Assembly (NCBI GenBank): GCA_030562195.1
Contig: CM060200.1
Coordinates: forward strand, 1,488,001 to 1,552,000
Length of the DNA stretch: 64,000 nucleotides
Reading direction: 5' to 3'
Source of the DNA: Nipponacmea schrenckii
Lineage: Eukaryota > Mollusca > Gastropoda > Lottiidae
This document shows positions 57,501 through 60,589 of the stretch, in pieces (position 1 is the stretch's first letter; every line of letters starts with the position of its first letter). The notes beneath the pieces are model-generated. The model was not told where the DNA came from. It made no database searches and saw nothing but the letters and a program-made list of their open reading frames with translations. Position numbers and translations under genes: made by a program.

Positions 57501-58399
57501 TAAAATAACAGAATCCATATAAAATCTGGAAAACTCACAAAATTAAGTAATGTTTGAAAAACCCTTTATTTTTCGATAATTAATTGCATTTATATGGATA
57601 ATAACTAGTTTATTGGATTCATCGAATTATACAAAGATTCCGTTTTGTTATTTATGACAACAGGTTCATCTACAGATGAATATATACTCTAATTGGCTAT
57701 GTAAGATAATGTATTATTGTTAAGCAGAAATAATCAATGAAAAATTTGAATTTAGTTTTACGTAAATTTTTTGTATTTCGGTTGTGAAATACGGTACAAA
57801 TGCAGTTTCATGTTATACTCTTCTGCGTAACATGTGCTCTCTCATTTGTATTTTTCATTGTCAAAGTATAACTAACTCCGTCTAATACCTTGATATCAGT
57901 AGGTAATTTTTTGTATCAGAAGTTAGTAAATGCAACTATTTGGTAATTCTCAACAGGAAGACAGTAAAAAAATGAACTATGCATACTGGTATTACTAGTC
58001 GAGGGCTACGATTAGCTATATTCACTAACCAATCAAATCGCAGTATTACAAACTTCCTTCATGCAAGAAAAGTATCTAAATATGGCAAGGTATTGGACAG
58101 ATGTGATGATGAATCGCGTGATATCTTTTATTTCTTACCTCATCAATGTGGGACAGGTCGGGGTGGTTCTTCTCTATATTCCTCAGTAAATTCTCTAAAG
58201 CTATCCAATCCCCTTTTTGTATCAACTTCAGAACCCTGGTAGGTGCGGGAGGGGTGTGTTTCGGTGGGTCGGAAGCGATGGAATTATTGTCCGAATTGTC
58301 TTCACTTTTTAAGGATCCTATACCACTACTTCCGGTGCTGTTACTAGCCGTGCTGGCAGCGGACGATTTTATATGGTCACGGGATGTAAATTTATCCAT
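3377..58399 (-). CDS. TRPN1: TRPN1 / NOMPC mechanosensitive TRP channel, whole gene (28 exons)
   Basis: This gene encodes a TRPN (NOMPC) cation channel, a plasma-membrane mechanotransduction channel gated through a long ankyrin spring. Exons, 5' to 3' on the minus strand: 58399-58139, 53263-53162, 52922-52824, 22867-22754, 22293-22189, 21596-21498, 17536-17435, 17103-16903, 16556-16458, 16141-16040, 15721-15620, 14835-14737, 14466-14338, 13994-13866, 13554-13438, 12969-12871, 12383-12183, 11889-11791, 11370-11263, 10773-10669, 10215-10114, 9913-9815, 9583-9452, 7557-7450, 7282-7085, 6637-6431, 5797-4432, 3567-3377. They sum to 4875 bases (1624 aa plus stop), close to the length known for fly NOMPC. 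Every junction has an AG acceptor and GT donor; exons 1-26 all end in phase 0. The order of domains matches the family: N-terminus, about 29 ankyrin repeats, linker, six membrane helices, TRP box, C-tail. I see no stop or frameshift. UTRs and promoter are not resolved. Confidence 0.95.
4432..5797 (-). CDS. TRPN1: TRPN1 exon 27: linker, six-helix pore domain and TRP box
   Basis: A single 1366-base exon (residues about 1107-1561) encodes the whole membrane part. It starts after CTTTCAG at FVFDLMICGRLNDNKCIQEF. The linker carries SPAPVDTAAKMS and FLDVLIENEQKE. Hydrophobic helices follow: WKIIMLFLTFLFIPIVWIMF (S1), IIKFMAYLVSHLYFMVLFMI (S2), WYEWILLAWMSGLLVAEL (S3), FRVVVLAICSIGVFCHILAF (S4 region) and FLVILLIFMLGFTLHLAAL (S5). 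A pore helix with FFALFGLVEP comes next, then S6 with VLINLLIAMMSDTYQRI. The TRP-box helix EWKFGRAKLIRNM comes directly after S6. The preceding FLSFHHLFGPWAIIIRDL is a TRPN hallmark. It ends in phase 1 at a GAG|GTAAGA donor. The large undivided exon contrasts with the one-repeat-per-exon ankyrin part. Confidence 0.96.
5891..6048. mobile_element. MITE with GGCCTTATTCT termini, copy 3
   Basis: Starts GACCTTATTCTCGAAAAACT and ends TTTCAAGAATAAGGCCCC, with TCTGATTGGA and CCAATCA inside. It lies in TRPN1 intron 26, about 94 bases before exon 27. Confidence 0.65.
6431..7557 (-). CDS. TRPN1: TRPN1 exons 24-26: last ankyrin repeats and start of linker
   Basis: Exon 24 (7557-7450) begins FGLTPLHLAAQSGHEGLVRL; exon 25 (7282-7085) has two repeats, GTIPLHMAAQSGHASVTSLL and RGRTALHLASANGHYDMVTL; exon 26 (6637-6431) has two, NGWTALHFASKAGYLNVVKL and DGKVPICWAAAANHSHVLSF, and ends in QHLMEDKK. 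That ending joins in frame to FVFDLMICGR of exon 27, the conserved junction between repeat 29 and the linker. Exon 25 uses a CTTAG acceptor. Exon 26 uses a GTTCAT donor, which is weak but is required by both reading frame and homology. Confidence 0.92.
6870..7045. repeat. Two-copy direct repeat of about 120 bp in TRPN1 intron 25
   Basis: CACAGTCGCCGTCCTCCCCA followed by CTAGT.TTGGTTACCCACAT occurs at about 6880 and again at about 7000. Confidence 0.75.
7562..7950. repeat. 23-bp degenerate tandem repeat, about 17 copies
   Basis: Unit AATCAATCAAATAGAATAGA plus TGA or TAA. It lies in TRPN1 intron 23, just upstream of exon 24 in transcript direction. Confidence 0.9.
7951..9451. other. Rest of TRPN1 intron 23
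   Basis: AT-rich with the small TTAA-ended MITE at 8250-8396 and one GCGCACC / ATACGGTA motif at about 8700. No exon seen. Confidence 0.5.
8250..8396. mobile_element. Small TTAA-ended inverted-repeat MITE
   Basis: Begins TTAAAGTGATACTGTGTC and ends GGTGTTAGAATG-type sequence in reverse (CATTCTAACACC, TTATCCCTTTAA). An inverted pair around AATGAACATAAAATTT is close to the ends. The internal block TTCTCAAGAATGGTCAATAT recurs at 57440-57465 next to another TTAAAGGGACA (57300), so it is a dispersed family. Confidence 0.6.
9452..17536 (-). CDS. TRPN1: TRPN1 exons 7-23: central ankyrin spring
   Basis: Seventeen phase-0 exons, mostly 99-108 bases, each encoding about one 33-residue ankyrin repeat. 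Exons 8 (17103-16903) and 17 (12383-12183) hold two repeats each. Starts include DDGHTALHLAAWEGDEVLVK (exon 7), YDRVPLHIAAERGHSHVVEL (8), SGAMCLHAAAMKGHTAVVKA (9), ARETPLHIAARTMDAEKCAE (11), RGQTPLHLAAENDHSDVVKL (19) and TGLTALHVAAHFGQIDFVRE (23). Longer exons 13, 14, 15 and 23 carry inserts at positions where the NOMPC family also has them. Donor and acceptor sites are canonical throughout; the exon 23 donor GTTTGT is the weakest. The repeats form the tether that links microtubules to the pore in this family. Introns contain SINE fragments and two decayed repeat exons. Confidence 0.94.
10345..10580 (-). mobile_element. SINE-A copy in TRPN1 intron 20
   Basis: Minus-strand order: B-box-like GGTCCTGAGTTAAATCCCGG, ATATCTGAAGGACTTACA, GTCGTTCGGATGGGACAATA and AAGATCCCTCTACAGTTGGA. 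The 3' tail is truncated. Confidence 0.72.
11400..11690 (-). mobile_element. SINE-A copy in TRPN1 intron 18
   Basis: Minus-strand GTCGTTGGGACGAAAACTCG, CCGTGTGCTTCAGACT, AGTTCCCTCAACAGTTTAAA and the AGAATAGTAGGACATTG tail. It occupies much of the 420-base intron. Confidence 0.72.
12070..12170 (-). mobile_element. SINE-A fragment in TRPN1 intron 17
   Basis: Minus-strand TTAAAGCTCTCTCGACAGTA and TGCACAATGCTTGGCGTTGC match the middle and tail of SINE-A. It begins about 13 bases after the exon 17 donor. Confidence 0.6.
14510..14605 (-). mobile_element. SINE-A fragment in TRPN1 intron 12
   Basis: Minus-strand CCGATGGGGCAATTGACCGT, then GATCCCTGTACAGTTGGTAA. Only the central part is recognisable. 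Confidence 0.55.
15185..15240 (-). pseudogene. Decayed copy of TRPN1 exon 11 (ankyrin repeat)
   Basis: On the minus strand this stretch aligns with the second half of exon 11: GAATGTGTGAAAATGC and TTTAAAATC against AAATGTGCTGAGATGC and TGTTAAAATC, then CGCTACTAGG in both. It has deletions and an in-frame TAA, and the donor is lost. Flanks also match: 15000-15180 resembles 15415-15600, so a block of about 425 bp was duplicated in tandem and one copy decayed. Confidence 0.7.
17704..17757 (-). pseudogene. Decayed copy of TRPN1 exon 16 (ankyrin repeat)
   Basis: Minus-strand CGGAAATTCACGTTTATTGG and TAGCCAGTCAACAGGGTCA closely follow CGGAAATTCTCCTTTATTGG and TAGCCAGTGAACAGGGACA of exon 16 (12969-12871). 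Only the first half of the repeat remains, next to poly-A/T runs, about 4.7 kb upstream of the source exon in transcript direction. It lacks a donor and is not used in the model. Confidence 0.75.
18238..18730. repeat. 22-bp minisatellite, about 21 copies
   Basis: Unit ATTAGTTACAATATATACAA AC; a few copies lack one or two bases (CATAGTTAC). It is in TRPN1 intron 6. Confidence 0.96.
18768..18852. mobile_element. Single arm of the palindromic MITE
   Basis: AAATATAGACTTTCGTTCG, TATTTTATTAGTTTCGTTTC and GCTATTGGCTTTGTACGTAA match the left arm at 41910-41995. No inverted second arm follows. Confidence 0.65.
19395..19945. repeat. Tandem repeat of about 91 bp, six copies
   Basis: Each copy has CACTGCCTGTATGAGCATGT, GAAACGTTGAGTTAATAAAT and AGAAATAGTATATCCATATA. 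Diverged single copies occur elsewhere in reverse (655-735, 55197-55262), so the unit derives from a dispersed repeat. Confidence 0.92.
20440..20745 (+). mobile_element. SINE-A copy in TRPN1 intron 6
   Basis: AAGGTTCAATCGCGGTAAAG (B-box region), TTGTTCGGATGGGACAATAA, CTCGTGTGCTTCAGGCTGTG, GATTCCTCGACAGTTGGAAA and CATGGCGTCGCCCGTCTTCA, ending AGTAGGACGAAATAC. Confidence 0.8.
21498..22867 (-). CDS. TRPN1: TRPN1 exons 4-6: ankyrin repeats
   Basis: Exon 4 (22867-22754) encodes SLDQLPIHMACSRTNGALAA and the rest of a repeat; exon 5 (22293-22189) starts AGSIPLHLSTEVGNLAVCRD; exon 6 (21596-21498) starts PNGDAAIHIACRRKDTDLVK. These match the unusual early repeats of NOMPC, including the LPIHMA and GSIPLHL variants. 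All three are phase 0. The acceptors are TTCCAG, TTTCAG and TTTTAG, and the donors GTAGGG, GTAAGT and GTAAGT. Intron 4 (22294-22753) carries a two-copy 166-bp direct repeat. Confidence 0.93.
22385..22705. repeat. Two-copy 166-bp direct repeat in TRPN1 intron 4
   Basis: TTTACATACAGTATAATT and the following ATGCGCACC / GTGCAAAATATT block occur at 22440 and 22607. Both contain the dispersed GCGCATTAT-type motif. Confidence 0.8.
25000..25090 (+). mobile_element. SINE-A fragment
   Basis: TTTCCCTCATTTCACACTGC followed by ATGGCATTGTACGTCTTCAG corresponds to the 3' half of the family. Confidence 0.55.
25131..25240. repeat. Repeat of about 32 bp, four copies
   Basis: CCACAGGGACTTGTTACACT followed by GATCTTAATATT. 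Two related copies lie at 24245-24310. Confidence 0.8.
26265..26480 (+). mobile_element. SINE-A copy upstream of the ZP-sushi gene
   Basis: GTTCGTATAGGAAAATAA, ACCCTTGTGCTACAGGCAGT, GATCCCCCGACAGTTGGAAA and an AGAAGAGGGGATGAGAAACT tail. It ends about 300 bases before the start codon, so it may fall in the promoter or 5' UTR. Confidence 0.75.
26782..27138 (+). CDS. ZP-sushi gene exons 1-2: signal peptide
   Basis: Exon 1 (26782-26814) gives MAMLWTLIFLS and ends at a GTAAGT donor in phase 0. Exon 2 (27084-27138) continues IVIGIESLSLGKENSILD after TTTTTGCAG and ends in phase 1. Together they form a short hydrophobic core followed by a small-residue cleavage region near SLSLG, as expected of a signal peptide. 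The start was chosen because it is the first ATG of this spliced hydrophobic run. The intron between them (26815-27083) contains a GC-rich block at about 26830-27000 that looks like an interspersed repeat. Confidence 0.72.
26782..35740 (+). CDS. Secreted ZP - nine-sushi (CCP) - apple/PAN-like protein, whole gene (17 coding exons)
   Basis: This gene lies antisense within TRPN1 intron 3. Exons: 26782-26814, 27084-27138, 27364-27545, 28070-28224, 28529-28683, 29141-29219, 29651-29804, 30060-30252, 31018-31197, 31376-31555, 31924-32103, 32263-32442, 32596-32775, 33299-33478, 33908-34087, 34535-34717, 34989-35740. They total 3201 bases (1066 aa plus stop) with phases that match at each junction. 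Residues 1 to about 22 are a signal peptide, 30-271 a ZP module, 272-816 nine CCP repeats and 817-1066 a cysteine-rich repeated tail. There is no C-terminal membrane helix, so the product is probably secreted. ZP modules polymerise and CCP repeats bind proteins or glycans; an extracellular matrix, egg-coat, mucus or immune role is possible, but the sequence does not decide. I recognise no orthologue. Confidence 0.85.
27364..29804 (+). CDS. ZP-sushi gene exons 3-7: zona pellucida (ZP-N + ZP-C) module
   Basis: Exons 27364-27545, 28070-28224, 28529-28683, 29141-29219 and 29651-29804. Exons 3-4 read as ZP-N: TIDCGV at the start, ENLCELN in the middle and a closing TKIVTVVCTYGG strand. Exons 5-7 read as ZP-C: LSLSIQTVNNEDAVGS, then VSCDAISSNGERYTVLVAGC, then FAFNLAHSGNLAFDCNVTLC with SPSC. 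The last part is the typical ZP-C ending (F.F, F.CNV.LC...C). Exon 7 uses an unusual GAG acceptor (TTTTTGAG) and exon 6 a GTCAGT donor; both are needed to join VAG to CGDG in frame. The module is at the N-terminus of the protein, whereas ZP modules usually sit near the C-terminus. Confidence 0.75.
27600..27732. repeat. 28-bp tandem repeat, about 4.5 copies, in ZP-sushi intron 3
   Basis: Unit ACACACTTCTTTAATAACAA GGTACATA with TTCTGTAATAA variants. Confidence 0.85.
28295..28528 (+). mobile_element. SINE-A copy abutting the acceptor of ZP-sushi exon 5
   Basis: GGTCCAGGGTTCAATAC (B-box region), ACTTTCGGATTTTTCAACTA, AGATTCACAGTTGGCGCAAA, GCACATTGCGTGAGTTTTCT and GAACAGTAGGAAGTACAATT. Its 3' end runs into CATTTCAG, the splice acceptor used for exon 5. 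Confidence 0.72.
28785..29045 (+). mobile_element. SINE-B copy
   Basis: A tRNA-like head (ACAGCGGTTAGAGCGTTGG; B-box-like GAGTTCTAATCTCGATC) followed by GAATAAGTCATCTTCACTCA, CCACCCAGCTGTAAATGGGT and CAAGGACCAGCTGGTAGAAA. Located in ZP-sushi intron 5. This is a different family from SINE-A. Confidence 0.75.
29330..29390 (+). mobile_element. SINE-A tail fragment
   Basis: TTTCTCTCATTGCATAGTGC and ATGACATTGCCAGTCGTATT match the 3' tail of SINE-A; it lies in ZP-sushi intron 6. Confidence 0.5.
30060..30252 (+). CDS. ZP-sushi gene exon 8: first CCP/sushi repeat
   Basis: A 193-base exon enters in phase 0 and leaves in phase 1. It encodes ETSCGPVTQFSISN, a CSFNCDDGYDVIG strand and STCGADGIWTVPVIVCQ. 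The four-cysteine spacing, the GYDVIG.A core and the Trp before the last Cys are those of a sushi domain. It is clearly diverged from the seven that follow. It changes the phase from 0 to 1, which allows the later phase 1-1 exons to be duplicated without breaking the frame. Confidence 0.85.
31018..34087 (+). CDS. ZP-sushi gene exons 9-15: seven nearly identical CCP repeats
   Basis: Seven exons of exactly 180 bases (31018-31197, 31376-31555, 31924-32103, 32263-32442, 32596-32775, 33299-33478, 33908-34087). Each begins CGAAAGATTGTGGAGCACTT after TTTCAG and ends CAGTGTCAAC before GTA(A/G)G, phase 1 on both sides. Each encodes a 60-residue sushi domain: KDCGALPQGTLSSGTVNGGS, then a Y.C.EGHEP core, SVIECLASGQWDSD and LQCQ. 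Copies differ by only a few bases: the first has TFTYDANY instead of TYSYNATY, the last has YACDEGH, the fifth DSDI. Introns come in two related types. The array is a recent tandem exon expansion or has been kept uniform by gene conversion. Confidence 0.92.
34165..34475 (+). mobile_element. SINE-A, full-length copy
   Basis: tRNA-derived head with an A-box-like GGTGGCTCAGTGGGTTAG and a B-box-like GGGTTTAATCCC, followed by the family body: CCTTGTGCTACAGGCTGTGC, GATCCCTTGACAGTTGAAAA and CTGCATGGCGTTGTCCGTCT, ending AGTAGGACGTAAAACTCC. It sits in the intron between CCP repeats 8 and 9. It is the best copy in the window and defines the family. Confidence 0.85.
34535..34717 (+). CDS. ZP-sushi gene exon 16: ninth, diverged CCP repeat
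   Basis: A 183-base phase 1-1 exon after ATTTTAG. It encodes KDCGVLSGGTFSEVTVVD, NYACLEGYESENGTY and ISCLSSGQWEDVNLECQ. It keeps the KDCG start and SGQW motif of the seven-copy array but differs throughout, so it predates the recent expansion. The donor is GTAAGC. The intron before it (34088-34534) contains a full-length SINE. Confidence 0.88.
34989..35740 (+). CDS. ZP-sushi gene exon 17: cysteine-rich, two-fold repeated apple/PAN-like C-terminus
   Basis: The last exon encodes 249 residues and a TAA stop. It contains two related blocks. The first has SECNSSCTGSCTAAAFHP, ICILFEDAVLKSMVQ, FDSCIKWCDNDPDC and HCVMYG. The second has EDCDDLCALDSQCETAGFHS, MCALFDIATLKAVEQ, FQFCLDACSADPHC and FCILTG. 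The spacing C-x3-C...C-x-LF...C-x3-C-x5-C...C is repeated, and resembles PAN/apple domains, though the assignment is tentative. There is no transmembrane or GPI signal at the end (IKSCN). A TTAA-flanked repeat begins 20 bases after the stop, so the natural 3' UTR may be composed of mobile-element sequence. Confidence 0.78.
36158..36165. repeat. Left target-site duplication of the P-type element
   Basis: GATGAAAC directly before the left terminal repeat. It is identical to 41137-41144. Confidence 0.92.
36235..36254. repeat. Left subterminal inverted repeat of the P-type element
   Basis: GCCATTTTATAAGAGGTCTA, inverted at 41026-41045. It lies 69 bases inside the left end. Fly P elements have subterminal inverted repeats that act as transposition enhancers. 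This copy also contains a TATA-like TTTATAAG about 50 bases before the transposase ATG, so it may double as promoter sequence (inference). Confidence 0.75.
36290..39960 (+). CDS. P-element-like transposase with N-terminal THAP domain
   Basis: Three exons: 36290-36360, 36966-37090 and 37676-39960, joined in phase 2 then phase 1, giving 2481 bases (826 aa plus stop) with no interruption. Exons 1-2 form a THAP zinc finger: CCCFGCNN, then FPLQHPDILKLWLHNI, then VVCSDHF, giving the C-x2-4-C...C-x2-H ligands, and exon 3 adds AVPTIF. A coiled coil follows (about residues 115-165). The RNase H-like catalytic region shows CCLMFDAMSIKKEV (first Asp), GIVCDGSYANQ (second Asp region), CFIFDACHLIKLVRNCF and, near the end, MSQDHLEMFFSRIRRKGGWN, all typical of P/THAP9 transposases. 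It cuts and pastes the element via the terminal repeats. The exon 1 donor is GTAAGA. A further C-terminal exon is likely (see 40089-40355). Confidence 0.93.
37155..37540 (-). mobile_element. SINE-A and SINE-B fragments inside transposase intron 2
   Basis: Read on the minus strand, 37540-37315 matches the SINE-A family (aggttcgggttt-like head, then a CATGGAAAC / GGCTGGGACAAGGTGCC block and the ATCTCTCGACAGTTGGAAAT tail motif). 37290-37155 matches SINE-B (CACCCATCCGTAAATGGGTA and AGGACCAGCTAGTAGAAAGG). They lie head to tail inside the intron and do not touch either splice site. Confidence 0.7.
40089..40355 (+). CDS. Probable C-terminal exon of the P-type transposase (splice uncertain)
   Basis: An open stretch ends in TGA at 40353-40355 and encodes LGQLRGKIFLGLNDHFQEVG, then DDHFGLLLNRISSLFLRTIM, and terminates LTKTVLFLGQ. 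P-type transposases end with a basic helix and a .K..LF..Q tail, so this looks like the true C-terminus. To reach it the main exon must be spliced before its TGA at 39958. Phase-0 GT donors exist at 39868 and 39934, and an AG at 40087-40088 is in the matching phase; the stronger-looking ACAG at 40060 does not match these donors. If the intron is retained the protein ends at residue 826. Confidence 0.5.
   Translation, partial: SSRDVIMVIQNQVLGQLRGKIFLGLNDHFQEVGIFEDDHFGLLLNRISSLFLRTIMHHHGRLFTERYILENKASRRHQLTKTVLFLGQ
41026..41045. repeat. Right subterminal inverted repeat of the P-type element
   Basis: The exact reverse complement of 36235-36254, 91 bases inside the right end. Confidence 0.75.
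41137..41144. repeat. Right target-site duplication of the P-type element
   Basis: GATGAAAC directly after the right terminal repeat. Removing the element and one copy restores an uninterrupted host sequence. Confidence 0.92.
41690..41880 (+). mobile_element. SINE-A, degenerate copy
   Basis: Shares with other copies a CCCTCCTGCTACAGGCT block, a reduced spacer and the CTTTGCACACTGCATGGTGT tail motif. Confidence 0.6.
41910..42071. mobile_element. Palindromic MITE / foldback element
   Basis: The left arm (AAAATATAGACCTTACTTTC ... TTTGTACGTTATCACTACAG) is repeated in reverse as the right arm (... GTACAAAGGCATTAGCCAAT ... GGTCTATATTTT). The arms are about 80 bases with almost no spacer. A single arm occurs at 18768-18852. 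Confidence 0.75.
42246..43573. repeat. 59-bp minisatellite, left block (about 22 copies)
   Basis: Each unit contains CCAGTATAGTTATAGTAGTT followed by GTTATCTAATATGTTATATA and CAATACAAGG. Units differ mainly at GTATGATACC / GTGTGATACC / GTGTGGTACC. Two early units have deletions or an extra partial copy (near 42330-42425). The block is cut at 43573 by the hAT-like element and continues at 47219. Confidence 0.95.
43574..47218 (-). mobile_element. hAT-like DNA transposon inserted in the 59-bp array
   Basis: A 3645-bp element with 13-bp perfect terminal inverted repeats CAGGCCTCGATAA and 8-bp target duplications GTTATAGT (43566-43573 and 47219-47226). The duplicated bases lie inside one 59-bp unit, so the insertion point is unambiguous. 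The ends are rich in GTGCG/TGCGC motifs. The single transposase gene runs on the minus strand with one frameshift. An 8-bp duplication and CAGG-type ends fit the hAT superfamily. Confidence 0.92.
44065..46837 (-). pseudogene. hAT-like transposase with one frameshift
   Basis: The first reading frame (46837-45281, 518 codons) has an N-terminal zinc finger (CRICNAEVFF...HLQRHH). It continues with a second C-x2-C...H-x4-H finger (CLFCSICTTL ... HHLSTSMHM), then the catalytic start SADKATWKHRTRQF and GSAFDGAYF. It stops in a run of seven T (plus-strand A 45283-45289). Skipping one T continues at once as SETRFANSVRKVY, a standard hAT motif, through to 44065. The C-terminal part has a Cys-rich insert (CLEDCNNCPRSGC) and ends in a hATC-like dimerisation block (CVAAASMSVESVIESYVS). 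With the slip the product would be about 923 aa. The break could be real decay, a homopolymer sequencing error or slippage; nothing else is broken. Confidence 0.88.
47219..49230. repeat. 59-bp minisatellite, right block (about 34 copies)
   Basis: Continues the same 59-bp unit from the hAT target site. It has more variant classes than the left block, including CCAATATAG and GATGTAATACC units that recur as a higher-order pattern at about 47950-48620. It ends at TTATTGATAAAG. Confidence 0.95.
49231..52328. other. TRPN1 intron 3, right part
   Basis: A short degenerate repeat at 49370-49475 (GGAATTTGGGAATGGAAAT) and a SINE-A copy at 51855-52135. No exon or other feature seen. Confidence 0.5.
51855..52135 (+). 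mobile_element. SINE-A copy in TRPN1 intron 3
   Basis: GGCTCAATCCCGGTAAAGGT, GAACTTTCGGATTTTTCAGC, GTTTGCTACAGGCTGTGCAG, CCCTCAACAGTTGGAAATTG, CACTGCATGGCGTTACCCGT and TTAGGATGTAAAACTCCATT. Nearly full length apart from the tRNA head. Confidence 0.8.
52329..52666. repeat. Four-copy tandem repeat of about 80-90 bp with internal inverted motif
   Basis: Each copy starts AAGGTTCTGGGCTAATCGTT and holds TTTTGATTGGTTGATC. Three copies also carry GCACCAACCAATCAGAT, which can pair with it. Located about 160 bases upstream of TRPN1 exon 3's donor side. Confidence 0.88.
52824..53263 (-). CDS. TRPN1: TRPN1 exons 2-3: first ankyrin repeats
   Basis: Exon 2 (53263-53162, 34 codons) begins ETGVTPLMLSIRENKL and exon 3 (52922-52824, 33 codons) begins DGRTALHYAASYARDD. 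Both show the ankyrin core TPLM/TALH followed by a helix and a LLL.G/LLS turn. They are separated by an intron of only 238 bases. Both are phase 0 at each end, with TTTCAG acceptors and GTAAGG / GTAAGT donors. A 30 kb intron holding another gene follows exon 3. Confidence 0.92.
54170..54490 (+). mobile_element. SINE-B copy in TRPN1 intron 1
   Basis: The head AAAGTCGGTAAGAGCGATGG and the B-box-like GGGTTCCCATCTCGATC lead to GAATAAGTCATCTTCACTCA and CCACCCAGCTGTAAATGGGT. The 3' part is locally duplicated (a second GTACGGATAATTTGGAAAAG / GGCCAAGGACCAGATGGTAG). Confidence 0.78.
56333..56550. mobile_element. Possible hAT-type MITE remnant
   Basis: Starts CAGGGGTTCCCAAAAACTGG and ends AAGGGTACCCTG, with GGCCCAC / GGCCCGC motifs inside as in many short hAT elements. 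I could not find a matching 8-bp target duplication. Confidence 0.35.
56560..56692. repeat. Foldback inverted repeat
   Basis: GGTTGCGAAAAATGAAAGTG with GTCATGA on the left is inverted as TCATGACCACTTTTTTCATT and CGCAGCC on the right. The loop is about 45 bases. Probably a MITE, in TRPN1 intron 1. Confidence 0.6.
57300..57500. mobile_element. Relative of the 8250 TTAA-ended element
   Basis: Shares TTAAAGGGA, ATGAACATAAAATTTGAGTT and TCGAGAATGGTCAATATGAG with the 8250-8396 element. The right end is not clear. Confidence 0.45.
58139..58399 (-). CDS. TRPN1: TRPN1 exon 1: start codon and N-terminal region
   Basis: Encodes residues 1-87. The first ATG lies in the context TTCAAAATGG. Residues 1-50 are rich in Ser, Thr, Asn and Asp and probably disordered. 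From about residue 54 (RVLKLIQKGDWIALENLL) the sequence becomes an amphipathic helix pair that matches the half-repeat preceding ankyrin repeat 1 in NOMPC proteins. The exon ends HIDE followed by a GTAAGA donor in phase 0. The start was chosen because it opens the only frame running into this conserved helix; a further upstream non-coding exon cannot be excluded. Confidence 0.88.
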
Positions 58400-60589
58400 T
58401 TTGAAATAAATTTGTCACTAATTAACAAATATTTGTTAGTTAATTATCAATGTCTAATTAGTAAAATAAAAATCTTTTGCGTTAATTTCATCTTAAATCA
58501 GGTTTATCCTTTATCTAGAATTTGAATTCCGAATTTCGACATTTTGAATTTTCAAATTTCCGAAATTACGCTCCACATGTAATGTTAACCAATCAGATTA
58601 ACGCTGAGAGAAACCACATTAACACGTCTGTTTGTAAAATATTACATAAATTTTTCCTCATTTTCAGCTTTCTAACAATAATCCGTAGAAATTTTCTTCA
58701 CGTTATAATTTACAAGTTTATCTCACTTAACTGAAATCAACTTTTGTATTTTCCACTTTTTAACATCGATTCACTGCTTCAAATACAACATTTGCGTCCA
58801 TATATACAAATTTTGCATCCATTTATTTCTGCTTTCGCTTTTAAGCGAGTACTCAAAGTCTACAGTACAATTGCAGCTTTCAAAGCTTATTCAATACCCT
58901 TTGCATTAGGCAAACATCGTCATGGATACCTTATCAATGCATGAAATATAAATATAGTTTGTTCACATCCAGAAGTTTATTATTTTGGACAAAACAATGT
59001 TTATTTAAATTTTAAAAATCTTTACAAGGTCTTGGGGGATTTAGACACTATCAAATGAAATGAATAGAATATTCTAAATATTGATTAAGTCAACCGAGTT
59101 TGTTTATATTTTAATTTCAAAAGATTTCTAAAGACCTTTTAAATAGTATGTCAATGGTAATCGATCGGATATGCAACAAAAGTTATTCTTTACAGCGATA
59201 CAACATTGAAACATTGCGTATTTAAGTTTTAATGGGAATAAGAAGCAAGGAACACTGAGTTAGATACGTATTAACTGTGAAAACAAAATCATAACTGTAC
59301 GATATTTAGGAATTTTAAATCACACACCAAGACAACGAAGTTTCGGATCGTCACAAAGATAATAATTATGTAAGACTATTTTTCACGGGAATCTACTTTC
59401 AGACCAATGATTTCGTTAGCCATCCAAACTTTTAAGAAATTTTCATTTGATTGTGAAATCGGATATGATCACAAAAATATGCACAAATTCTTAAATCACA
59501 AAATTATTTATCACAACAGAGTTGATCGTCTATTTTATTTTGTGCCCAAAAATTCTATATGTCAATGCTTTTAATAAACCTACTCCTTATTTTCAATCCT
59601 CTATGTCACTACAAGTAAATACAAAATTACGATTTGAGACGTTAACCGCCTTAATGATTGCTTGTCCAAAATATTTTGTTTCCTTTCTCCTTTTAAAAAA
59701 CAATTCCCACTTCTGGTGTATTTCCAATCCGTAATTCTGTTGGTATCGGTCAGGTTTCGAGACCTTAATCGACAATCTGTGTACACAATAGTTTCTTAAC
59801 AATAATTCTATATGATTAAAATAAACGTGTTTCTTCCGAATCTACTCCTCCGTCGACAACGACAAATCACTTTGGGCTGAGTTCTGAAAATTCTGAAGTT
59901 CTATAAGTCCATAAACATAGAAAGTGTTAATTTTTGTAGAAATATTCACAAAAGCTACAAAAAGTATAAAAGTAGTGTTTTAATAGCACTTGGTGAAATC
60001 GGGTAAATAGTTAATCATTGAATTTAAATAACAAACTAGTTTCTGATCTTGAAAAGTCGTGATCGGAACGCGACTCCATGGTTACATTGAAAACGTCGGT
60101 GCTTGATGGATGACGTCGATCAGCCTATTGTTAATGAATAGGGGGGTCAAGTGTTTATATGGTATTATGAAAGACAATAATCGACCCGTCCTGGCAGATG
60201 ATTACGATATATTTCAGAATTTTGTTGTAACAAATCAAAGTTTTATAAAATCTTGAGTAAGGATCGATTCATTTCAGTCCTTGAAAATTGACTTCGAACA
60301 AACCTATTGTCCATGAAAAGAATCGACTGTTTGTGGTAAATAACGGCCCTGTGAATAAAGGTGTGTTTATACAAAGGGGAAGTAATTTAAATGAAATAAT
60401 TCAAATTAGGCATGATGATTTCATCGACTGGAAGAAATCGTTTACTTAAAAAAAGCTTCTAGAAGCTCGAATATATCGAGCAACCAATAAATTTGTTTAT
60501 GAGAACATTGATTGAAAGAGATCTTAAGTGAACTGTAAATTGAGAGAAAATAAAATAGCTCACTTAAAATAGTCTCAATACATCAATTG
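58400..60589. other. 5' flank of TRPN1
   Basis: AT-rich sequence with no open coding region or recognised repeat. It should contain the TRPN1 promoter and 5' UTR, which cannot be placed by eye. Confidence 0.45.

Larger units (their letters stand above)
53264..58138. other. TRPN1 intron 1
   Basis: 4875 bases with SINE-B at 54170-54490, a dispersed-repeat fragment at 55197-55262, a possible hAT MITE at 56333-56550 and a foldback at 56560-56692. No other exon seen. Confidence 0.55.
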
